Positions 18,180 to 24,164 of a stretch of 64,000 nucleotides of DNA are shown piece after piece. The number at the start of each line of letters is the position of its first letter. Within the stretch, counting starts at the first letter, position 1. Both the position numbers and the translations under genes were made by a program. This DNA comes from Microbacterium invictum (GTDB lineage: Bacteria > Actinomycetota > Actinomycetes > Actinomycetales > Microbacteriaceae), in the NCBI RefSeq assembly GCF_034421375.1, contig NZ_CP139779.1:1736001-1800000 (forward strand), given 5' to 3'. Below the pieces are notes generated by a model. The model had not been told where the DNA came from and ran no database searches. It saw nothing but the letters and a program-made list of their open reading frames with translations.

Positions 18180-19273
18180 GTCTGGGGTCCTCCGTTGCCG
18201 GGTGCATCCCCGGCTTCTGCATCGATGGCCAGGGGAGCGGGGATAGCGAAGGCGGAAGCGTCGGCACGGACCTCTGCGCCCTCACCGACCACGGCGTCGG
18301 CAGAGAGCGCGGCGGCGATGGCGTAGGCGTACTCAGAGCTGCCGAAGGTCCACAGCTCGGAGGTCTCGCCGTTGGCGTTCTGGTACTGCACGTCGCCGCC
18401 CGTGCCGCCCTCCTTGGAGGCACCCACGAAGTGCAGCGGCACGCCCGTGTGCATGGCGAGGTCGATACGGACGGAGTTCTTGGCGGTCTCGAAGAGGTCG
18501 AGCTGACCGCTGGTGCCGCGCTCCTTCACCTCGATGTAGCTCGGCGTCACCGAGACAGAGGTCTTGTTGCGCCCCGCCTTGTAGTTCTCGATCAGCTCCA
18601 GCTGCTCGTCGCGGGTCATGCTGTCGTAGGCCTGATCAGTGACGTGCAGCTCCGTGGCGGCAGGGGGCGCATCCAGGCGGGACTGGCGGGCCAGCTCGAT
18701 CTTCCGGGCCTGACGGATGGAGTCGATGCCATCGGTCATGACCCCGGCGTTTCCGAGCGGCACGACGACAGCGCGCATTCGCCACTGCGCAGGAATTTTT
18801 TCGTCAATGACGATGGACTGGGATTCGGTATCGACAGACCACATCGACCGGGGAATGGTGATCCAGTCGTAGACCAGGCCCTCGGTATCCAGCCAGCACC
18901 CGAGGACAGCGAAGCCTTCGAAGAACAGCTCTTCCACAAGCTGCTTCATGGCCAGCCAGCGAGACATGCCGGTGTACGCGGAGGAGCTGACCCAGAAGGG
19001 CTGGATCTCGGCGCGGAGAGCGGGGGACCCGACGACGTACTTTTCGAATCGGAGCTGAGTGATCAAAGACTGGTGAGCGCCCAGAGCGCGGCGCACCTCG
19101 GGCACACGGCGGGCAGTGGCGCGGTCGATCAGTTCGCCAGGGAGCTGACCGAAGTAGTCACCAACGATGGCCTGGGCGAGGTGGTCTCCGGAGTACGGAG
19201 AAGCCAGCATCGGAGTGCTGCCGCTACCCTGCGCCAGCCGGATGCCACCAGTCAGAAAGTCGAAAAGGCCCAA
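18176..19273 (-). CDS. Portal protein
   Basis: 365 residues from a TTG start preceded by GAGGG. The portal forms the dodecameric DNA gate at one capsid vertex. Family-like blocks are RRVPEVRRALGAHQSLI, LVYDWITIPRSMW, the long central helix ENYKAGRNKTSVSVTPSYIE and DLFETAKNSVRIDLAMHTGVP. Shorter than HK97 portals (about 420), as in other very small siphophages. Its stop overlaps the capsid start. Confidence 0.8.
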   Translation of the reverse strand: MGLFDFLTGGIRLAQGSGSTPMLASPYSGDHLAQAIVGDYFGQLPGELIDRATARRVPEVRRALGAHQSLITQLRFEKYVVGSPALRAEIQPFWVSSSAYTGMSRWLAMKQLVEELFFEGFAVLGCWLDTEGLVYDWITIPRSMWSVDTESQSIVIDEKIPAQWRMRAVVVPLGNAGVMTDGIDSIRQARKIELARQSRLDAPPAATELHVTDQAYDSMTRDEQLELIENYKAGRNKTSVSVTPSYIEVKERGTSGQLDLFETAKNSVRIDLAMHTGVPLHFVGASKEGGTGGDVQYQNANGETSELWTFGSSEYAYAIAAALSADAVVGEGAEVRADASAFAIPAPLAIDAEAGDAPGNGGPQT

Positions 19274-19396
19274 CGCCCGATTCCCTCGATGATTCGAGTT
19301 AGTCGGAGGTCAGGCCTCTCACCGGCTTATGCCGGGACTTGTGCATATCTTAACAGACCGAACGGTCAGGTATTACCAGGTCAGTGCGGCGTTTCG
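19274..19396 (-). promoter_or_regulatory. Gap between terminase and portal with hairpin and palindrome
   Basis: 123 bp without a gene in an otherwise packed operon. It holds the palindrome GACCGAACGGTC (19356-19367), an AT-rich TTAAGATAT stretch on the minus strand next to it, and a small CCGGC-TTAT-GCCGG hairpin. It could be an internal promoter/operator or a processing site. No clear -35 is seen. Confidence 0.4.
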
Positions 19397-20944
19397 TCAG
19401 CCGAAGGTGATGGCGTCACCGATGCTGCGTGGTGCCTTCTCCTGATCGAGCGCATAGGCGGCAAGCGCGACGGCCTCCAGCCCCACGATGTCGTAATCCT
19501 CTTTGCCCTTCGGTCCACCAAAGCCCCAGGCCCCGAACTGTCCGATGGCGCGCTTGGTGGCGATCTCGACGGCGTTGGTCAGCTCGGGCTGATCGTGGTG
19601 ACGGAGACGATCTTGATTGATCAGGTTGGTGAAGTGCACTGCCGCCTTGCCGATGTCACGGGTCACCAGCACCCGCTCAGTGGGCTTAGGGCGTGACTCA
19701 CGAAGCTGATTGATCTCGACGGCGGTGGCGTTGGAACCACCGTCCCAGGTGATGATCTTCTTCCACTTCCGACTCAGGGTCAGGACCTTCTTTCCGAAGC
19801 CTGTGACGCCCGCCTGATGATGAATGAGACCGACATGGACCCTCTTGTCCCTGCCGATCCATGCGACGCCCACAGCGGCGTAGGTGGCTGTGGGATTGAC
19901 GACGGTAACGAAGGAGAAACGCGTGGGAGCGACACGGCCTGCGGCGTCGAGCGGCAGCGTGGAGGAGGTCCACTTGGGCATGCTGATGATGGACACGTTG
20001 GAGCCCTCGGCACCGAACAGACCGAAGTACTCACGAGTGAACTTCTTCACGCCCAGTCGCTTGAAGGAGTTGGCGATCCGGTCGAGCGTCGTCAGCCCAT
20101 AGAGGCCGGGGTGCATCTGCTGGATCAACTCACCGGCATGCGCCAGCGGGTGCTCTTCGTCAGGCTCCCACGCCACCAGCTCCTCGGGGTCGATCTCGTC
20201 GGGAAGGGTGTAGCGGATCACCCCGGCCTCGGGATCGTTGAGCGTGTTCCAGAATTCAGACCCGCCACGATAGTCACCAGCGGTTCCGGCCAGGATGAGC
20301 TGGCCCTCGGGGCGCGTGTCGAAGGAGGGGATGACAGCGCCGATCACGTCTTCCCAGAGCGTCAGCGATGCCTCGCCGCTCTCATCCAGGAGGAGGGTGT
20401 CGTAGGCACCCGAACGCACCGCGTCACCCTCAGGGGACAGCACCGACAGCACGGAGCCGTTGGAGAACTCCACGCGCTCACCACCGTTGGACTTCACCAG
20501 CTTCACCGGGGCACCCTTGGCGAACGCTGCCCGCTCGGTGGAGTCTGGCCAACGCCGCGAGATCGGCCCGTACATGTCGAGCCGGTAGCGCTCTGCGGTC
20601 TTCTTCTGTGTTGTCAGGAGCGTGAATCCAGCCAGGTGCACCGGGCGCAGGTAGCACCGGCCTAGGAGCACGCAGAACAGCGAGGTGGTCTTGCTGGACC
20701 GGCGCGGCATGATCACGGCATTCATGAGCTTGCCTGCCGTGAGAGCGTCGGAGACCCGGAGCATCTGCGGCTGAATCGTGTCGAGAAGACCCAGGAGCCA
20801 CGCACCCACCAGGAACTCTGCTCGGGACTGCTCCGTCGTCACCAGCTCGGACTGGACCAGCGGTGCGATTCCGTCATCACGAAGCGCCACCCAGGCGTCC
20901 TCTGCGAGGAGCGGGTGTTCTGCAACAGCTTCGGGAAGGTCCAT
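19397..20944 (-). CDS. terL: Terminase large subunit
   Basis: 515 residues. The packaging motor: N-terminal ATPase with a Walker-A-like PRRSSKTTSLF (about residues 80-90) and Walker B TLLLDESGEA (about 180-190), followed by a C-terminal nuclease-type domain containing VGVAWIGRDKR and the acidic residues around IITWDGGSN and GKEDYDIVGLEA. Length is normal. An HNH nuclease gene lies three small genes upstream, a common functional partner of terminases. Confidence 0.88.
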   Translation of the reverse strand: MDLPEAVAEHPLLAEDAWVALRDDGIAPLVQSELVTTEQSRAEFLVGAWLLGLLDTIQPQMLRVSDALTAGKLMNAVIMPRRSSKTTSLFCVLLGRCYLRPVHLAGFTLLTTQKKTAERYRLDMYGPISRRWPDSTERAAFAKGAPVKLVKSNGGERVEFSNGSVLSVLSPEGDAVRSGAYDTLLLDESGEASLTLWEDVIGAVIPSFDTRPEGQLILAGTAGDYRGGSEFWNTLNDPEAGVIRYTLPDEIDPEELVAWEPDEEHPLAHAGELIQQMHPGLYGLTTLDRIANSFKRLGVKKFTREYFGLFGAEGSNVSIISMPKWTSSTLPLDAAGRVAPTRFSFVTVVNPTATYAAVGVAWIGRDKRVHVGLIHHQAGVTGFGKKVLTLSRKWKKIITWDGGSNATAVEINQLRESRPKPTERVLVTRDIGKAAVHFTNLINQDRLRHHDQPELTNAVEIATKRAIGQFGAWGFGGPKGKEDYDIVGLEAVALAAYALDQEKAPRSIGDAITFG

Positions 20945-21016
20945 GGCGTTCGTTCGTGTCGAGATCGGAGAGAGAGATGCGTGTAGAGCCGAAGGCGGGG
21001 GTTGTTGTGCCAGCTC

Positions 21017-21154
21017 TTAAAGAAGCTGACGATCTTTCAACTTTGCGGAGACTTGCTGCATCCACTGGCTGCCGACGTGGAGGGGCTTGCCACATTCGCA
21101 CGACGAAGGCGCAGTGACAGCGATGGTGGTGTGCCCGACGTAGTTGGTACTCAC
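21017..21154 (-). CDS. Small Cys-containing phage protein
   Basis: 45 residues from a GTG with GAGGAGG 7-8 nt upstream. The coding sequence begins MSTNYVGHTTIAVTAPSSCE and contains a CECGKPLH segment like half of a zinc-binding site. It lies between the coiled-coil gene (16 bp upstream) and terL. Too short for family assignment; the good ribosome binding site and packing support it as real. Confidence 0.5.
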   Translation of the reverse strand: MSTNYVGHTTIAVTAPSSCECGKPLHVGSQWMQQVSAKLKDRQLL

Positions 21155-21172
21155 TGCTCTGCCTCCTCGGTG

Positions 21173-21391
21173 TCAGGCTCGTCGGTGGTGCTGGGGCTCC
21201 AGTGCTGCGGCCAGCTCGGCACGCTGAGCCTGGAGATCTTCAAGCTGTGCTGCTCGTGCGCTGTGTTCCTTGTGGATGGCGGAGAGTCCTGCGATCACGG
21301 ACTGGACTGCGGCCTCCGCTTCTGCGATGTCGGCATCCAGCTCTTCGATGCGCTGCTCGATGACTGCGCGTGCTGCGGGTGGGATGGTCAT
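21173..21391 (-). CDS. Small coiled-coil phage protein
   Basis: 72 residues, almost entirely helical with heptads (AVIEQRIEELDADIAEAEAA, HSARAAQLEDLQAQRAELAA). It begins 2 bp after the previous gene. No family recognised; scaffold-like or regulatory roles are both possible. Confidence 0.6.
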   Translation of the reverse strand: MTIPPAARAVIEQRIEELDADIAEAEAAVQSVIAGLSAIHKEHSARAAQLEDLQAQRAELAAALEPQHHRRA

Positions 21392-21393
21392 GG

Positions 21394-21528
21394 TCAGCCC
21401 TTCTTCTCGGACACGTCGAGCGGGATGCCCAGAAGCTGAGCTGCGTCGAGTGCGGCGGTGGCGTACTCCTCGGTGATGGTGATCTCGATGGAGCTGATGG
21501 GGTCGGTGTACTTGATTTGAGTGGTCAT
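21394..21528 (-). CDS. Very small phage protein
   Basis: 44 residues (MTTQIKYTDPISSIEITITE...LGIPLDVSEKKG). Upstream of the ATG is GAGAACGAACATG with weak ribosome binding; the stop is 2 bp before the next start. It may be a small DNA-binding or accessory protein; nothing in it allows a name. Confidence 0.5.
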   Translation of the reverse strand: MTTQIKYTDPISSIEITITEEYATAALDAAQLLGIPLDVSEKKG

Positions 21529-21553
21529 GTTCGTTCTCGATTCATGAATTGGG

Positions 21554-21880
21554 CTAGGCCCAGGGCAAGGGCTTGAAGGTGGACTTAGCGGATCGGCGGG
21601 AGTTGGTGAGGGCGGCTCCGATGCGGCCACCGTGCGACCTGTTGCCCAAGCAGAAGGGGCTGCGTGCTCGGTGCTCGGGGGCGGCGTTCTCGATGCCCTC
21701 GCCACCGTTGGGGTCTTTGTGACCCACGTCGAAGATGAGTCGGCCTTCTGCATCCACAGGCAGCGGACGGCCACAGCGCCAGCACGTTGGTTCCTCGCCG
21801 CGCTCGTGGGCACGTCGGGTCTGCGCTCGTACGGTGCGGGCAGTACGTCGCCATTCCGGAGTTGCATGCTTAGCGGTCAC
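21554..21880 (-). CDS. HNH endonuclease
   Basis: 108 residues from a GTG overlapping the lipoprotein stop (GTGA, 21877-21880). CWRCGRPL starts the fold, then the core DVGHKDPNGGEGIENAAPEH (His-Asn block) and a final CLGNRSHGG. Phage HNH nucleases beside terL often stimulate terminase cleavage; that partnership is inferred here from position. Confidence 0.78.
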   Translation of the reverse strand: MTAKHATPEWRRTARTVRAQTRRAHERGEEPTCWRCGRPLPVDAEGRLIFDVGHKDPNGGEGIENAAPEHRARSPFCLGNRSHGGRIGAALTNSRRSAKSTFKPLPWA

Positions 21881-22176
21881 GGAATCTTCTCCGTCTGCGT
21901 CATGGCCTCGCGGTAGGTCTCCCGCCACTGGGCATCCAGGAACAGCTCGGTGAAGTGCTCACGGCCCTGTGCGGCTGCTGCGCTGTCACAGGAGCGGGTG
22001 GAGTCGTAGTGCTCGCCGGTCTCTGCGTGAGTGATGCCATCGGGGCTGATCTCCTCGTACAGCTCCACGCAGGCGGTGAAGGCTGCGTCGTACGGGTCAG
22101 CCGGTGTAGAGCCACAGCCGGTGAGGAGGGCAAGGAGGCTTAGCGGTACAGCGAGAGTCAGGATATTTTTCTTCAC
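21877..22176 (-). CDS. Phage-encoded lipoprotein
   Basis: 99 residues from a GTG overlapping the previous stop. Lys-rich n-region (MKKN), hydrophobic core and lipobox LLTGC (Cys21) predict a membrane-anchored lipoprotein; the mature part is acidic and has two further Cys (TACVELYEE and STRSCDSAAA) that could form a disulphide. Lipoproteins of temperate phages in other Gram-positive hosts block superinfection; such a role here is only a hypothesis. It is co-transcribed with early genes rather than with lysis genes. Confidence 0.72.
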   Translation of the reverse strand: MKKNILTLAVPLSLLALLTGCGSTPADPYDAAFTACVELYEEISPDGITHAETGEHYDSTRSCDSAAAAQGREHFTELFLDAQWRETYREAMTQTEKIP

Positions 22177-22295
22177 TGCTCCTCCTCCTCCTCACTCGGT
22201 GCGAGCGGGTCAGTGGCGTGCCAGTCCTCCAGGAGCTGGATGGCCTCATCGAGTGCAGATTCCAGGCGGGCCTTGGAGCCCAGTGCGGCGGTCAT
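22173..22295 (-). CDS. Small acidic phage protein
   Basis: 40 residues (MTAALGSKARLESALDEAIQ...PSEEEEEQ). Start overlaps the preceding stop (ATGA, 22292-22295) and its own stop overlaps the lipoprotein start (GTGA, 22173-22176). The Glu codons at its end (GAGGAGGAGGAGGAG) double as the ribosome binding site of the lipoprotein gene. Function unknown. Confidence 0.55.
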   Translation of the reverse strand: MTAALGSKARLESALDEAIQLLEDWHATDPLAPSEEEEEQ

Positions 22296-22480
22296 CGCTT
22301 GACCCCCGTCACAGCGGTCATGAGGCGAGGAATGCGCGGGTCATCCAGCTCGATCAGGTGGATGAGGAGAGCCAGCTCGATGGCCTCAGGCGTGTGAATG
22401 CTGAAGGCAAGATCGGAGATCATCCGCTTCAGTGTCTCTTCGGTGGTCAGAGCTTCTTCGTAGTCTGCGAACTCGTCCAC
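22292..22480 (-). CDS. Small phage protein
   Basis: 62 residues from the GTG at 22480, chosen because TGGAGGTG lies 7 nt upstream; a longer version from an ATG at 22501 would overlap the HTH gene. Helical and acidic (MDEFADYEEALTTEETLKRM, IELALLIHLIELDDPRIP). Function unknown. Confidence 0.55.
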   Translation of the reverse strand: MDEFADYEEALTTEETLKRMISDLAFSIHTPEAIELALLIHLIELDDPRIPRLMTAVTGVKR

Positions 22481-22481
22481 G

Positions 22482-23195
22482 TCACACCTCCAGGAGGTCA
22501 TCGAGATCGGCCATCAGGCGGGCGGCACCCTCGGCTTCACGCTGAGCGCGGAGGGCGTCCCCACCTCCGGACCACCACGGCTTGGACTGCGGGTCCAGTT
22601 CCTCGAAGACCCGCTCGATCTGCTCCTCGACAGGGGCGGTGGGCTCGGCATCGTCCTCGGGCGCAGAATCTTCTTTCTGTGCCTCTTCGGCCAGGCGTGC
22701 GTCGATCCACACCTGATCTGCGTCGAGCTGGCCGCGCTCTTCACGGCGACGACGGATGGTGCTCTTCGACACGTTCAAGGCTCGTGCGGCTTCAGCGTGC
22801 GAGAGGCCCTGTACGGAGACCAGCTGCTCGTCAGTGATCTGGATGGAGGCGGAGCCGCCCTTGGCTGCTCGGGTGTAGAAGCCAGGGTCATAAGCCGTCA
22901 GCGCCCAGCGTGCGGCACTGGTGACCTTCTCGGCCACGTCGTCGGCGTCGAAATGCTTCTGTGCGTGGGGATCGCAGGCTTCCAAAATCCACGCGGCGAG
23001 TTCGTCTTCAGAGGGGAAGGGCATCCCGTGAAGCTCGAACTGGCGAAGCTGACGAAGAGCATTTCGGCCCATCCACCGGATGACGCGAGTGCTGTGATTC
23101 CAGAACTGCTCAGGGTTCTTCACTCGGGCTTCGGGAGAGCCGGTGCGGCGGTAGTAGCCGGGCTGCGGGTAGGGAAAGAGTTTGATCGGATACAT
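22482..23195 (-). CDS. Helix-turn-helix protein, possible small terminase or regulator
   Basis: 237 residues from MYPIKLFPYPQPGYY; an upstream GTG/ATG extension is possible. A helix-turn-helix lies near residues 130-150 (GLSHAEAARALNVSKSTIRR), followed by a helical linker and an acidic tail. N-terminal HTH plus acidic tail occur in small terminases, but it is five genes away from terL and is the first gene after the operon promoter, which would equally suit a regulator. I cannot choose between them. Confidence 0.6.
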   Translation of the reverse strand: MYPIKLFPYPQPGYYRRTGSPEARVKNPEQFWNHSTRVIRWMGRNALRQLRQFELHGMPFPSEDELAAWILEACDPHAQKHFDADDVAEKVTSAARWALTAYDPGFYTRAAKGGSASIQITDEQLVSVQGLSHAEAARALNVSKSTIRRRREERGQLDADQVWIDARLAEEAQKEDSAPEDDAEPTAPVEEQIERVFEELDPQSKPWWSGGGDALRAQREAEGAARLMADLDDLLEV

Positions 23196-23360
23196 CGTGG
23201 CCAAGGTCCTGCGTTGAGTTCGGATGACTCCACGGGACCTGCTCAACGCATCTCAGCTCCCGGAGGGTTATTTCTCGTACGGGAGGCGACTGCGGAGCTA
23301 CGCGCTGGTGCGTCTTGACCTTCAGCCCACTGTTTCAGGGCCTGTTGTGTTGTGACTCGA

Positions 23361-23389
23361 AGATTACATGAAGTCCCCGACATTGGCAA
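23361..23389 (-). promoter_or_regulatory. Near-consensus promoter for the phage structural operon
   Basis: Minus strand: TTGCCA (23389-23384), 17-bp spacer, TAATCT (23366-23361). This is the best sigma70-like promoter in the prophage and would give about 160 nt of leader before the HTH gene. Confidence 0.65.
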
Positions 23390-23518
23390 CGAATTGTGAC
23401 CGCGAGTTGTGCATACATTCGTGAGGCACTTGTCGGTACTAATGAGCTGCACACGGCTGCTCCATGATGACTGCCTGTTCTTCTTCCCTAGGGCTGGAAT
23501 GATATCCGGAGGATACTT

Positions 23519-23548
23519 GTGAGCATAGGCAAAATCCTCTACTTGTGA
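23519..23548 (+). CDS. Possible 9-codon leader ORF
   Basis: GTG preceded by GGAGG at 5-nt spacing, encoding MSIGKILYL and ending TGA at 23546-23548. Its stop overlaps the GTG of a 26-codon ORF. No promoter is identified. Could be chance. Confidence 0.25.
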   Translation: MSIGKILYL

Positions 23549-23625
23549 GCACCCTGCTTAGCGGTTACAGATACCTGCTTAGTGGTAACAATGCACAGTT
23601 CTTGTCTACTTCTGAGCACCCTTAG
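23545..23625 (+). CDS. Possible 26-residue peptide ORF over the repeats
   Basis: GTG at 23545 in GTGA overlap with the 9-codon ORF, stop TAG at 23623-23625. The peptide has an internal LLSG repeat (MSTLLSGYRYLLSGNN...) because the 21-bp DNA repeat is a whole number of codons. The same DNA motif occurs elsewhere in other frames, which argues for a DNA role rather than a peptide. Confidence 0.2.
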   Translation: MSTLLSGYRYLLSGNNAQFLSTSEHP

Positions 23626-23690
23626 AATGGACACAGGCATTAATGAAATGAGAGACTGAACTCGCTTGATACTGCCAAGGTCGAAGCATT

Positions 23691-23729
23691 CGAGAGGGCT
23701 CCGGTGATGACTCCGCTGGAGCCCTCTCG
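23691..23729 (-). terminator. Hairpin ending the integrase transcript
   Basis: Perfect 12-bp stem CGAGAGGGCTCC (23691-23702) with its complement at 23718-23729 and a 15-nt loop, 7 bp beyond the stop of the Cys-motif gene. There is no T-run, so termination strength is uncertain. Confidence 0.65.
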
Positions 23730-23735
23730 TCACGT

Positions 23736-24164
23736 CTAGGCGAAGATGTCGGGAGCATCCACGGGATCGAGCTGACGGCCTGAGAACACGTCGATCAGAA
23801 GCGGCTCCATGGACAGCGGGTCCTGGAGGAACGCGGCTTCTCCGTCTGCGATCAGCTGACGCAGGAACGCAGTGCGCTGAGCTGCGGTGCGGCGAGGACC
23901 AAGCGGAGGCAGCTTCGGGCGTCGCTGGTTAGTTCGGCAGGTGTCACACCGGCACCCTTCCCGATAGCTCGTCATCGTCGTCTTGCCCGAGATGGGGCAC
24001 CGGGGCGTAGAAGCCACCAGGCGGGCCTGTACGCGGTCACCACGGCGTCGCCGCTGCTTGGCGCTGTGCTGGCTGTTCCAGGCCTTGCAGGCGCTACAGC
24101 GGCACCTGAGCGCGTTGTAGCTGGTGTTGCACGACCGGCCAGTCTCAGGGCATCGAGCGGTCAC
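23736..24164 (-). CDS. Double Cys-motif protein coupled to the integrase
   Basis: 142 residues from a GTG overlapping the integrase stop (GTGA, 24161-24164). A Cys module is duplicated: C5-P-x-T-G...TSY...C21-R-C23-x2-C26 and C56-P-x-S-G...TSY...C71-R-C73-x2-C76, separated by a very basic stretch (KQRRRRGDR). Each looks like a metal site; the C-terminal third is helical and acidic. Not a known family to me. Coupling to the integrase makes a directionality factor or a repressor the leading guesses. Ends at a strong hairpin. Confidence 0.7.
   Translation of the reverse strand: MTARCPETGRSCNTSYNALRCRCSACKAWNSQHSAKQRRRRGDRVQARLVASTPRCPISGKTTMTSYREGCRCDTCRTNQRRPKLPPLGPRRTAAQRTAFLRQLIADGEAAFLQDPLSMEPLLIDVFSGRQLDPVDAPDIFA

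Larger units (their letters stand above)
23514..23625 (+). repeat. Cluster of direct repeats TACTTGTGAGCA and GCTTAG[CT]GGT
   Basis: TACTTGTGAGCA at 23514-23525 and 23540-23551 and TACTTCTGAGCA at 23607-23618 (the last two continue with CCCT). Between them CCTGCTTAGCGGTTAC (23553-23568) and CCTGCTTAGTGGTAAC (23574-23589) are spaced by exactly 21 bp, two helical turns. The layout suggests protein binding sites. Confidence 0.7.
23196..23735. other. Phage control region without confident genes
   Basis: 540 bp with markedly lower GC. It contains the minus-strand promoter, the two repeat families described separately and, next to the Cys-motif gene, a large hairpin. Candidate minus-strand ORFs of 64-69 codons lack protein-like composition. 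Likely the regulatory hub of the element. Confidence 0.6.

Noticed and set aside
23243..23452. 69-codon minus-strand ORF in the control region
   Set aside because: It spans the predicted operon promoter, lacks a ribosome binding site and is not protein-like.
23539..23733. 64-codon minus-strand ORF
   Set aside because: Covers the terminator hairpin and the repeats; no ribosome binding site seen.
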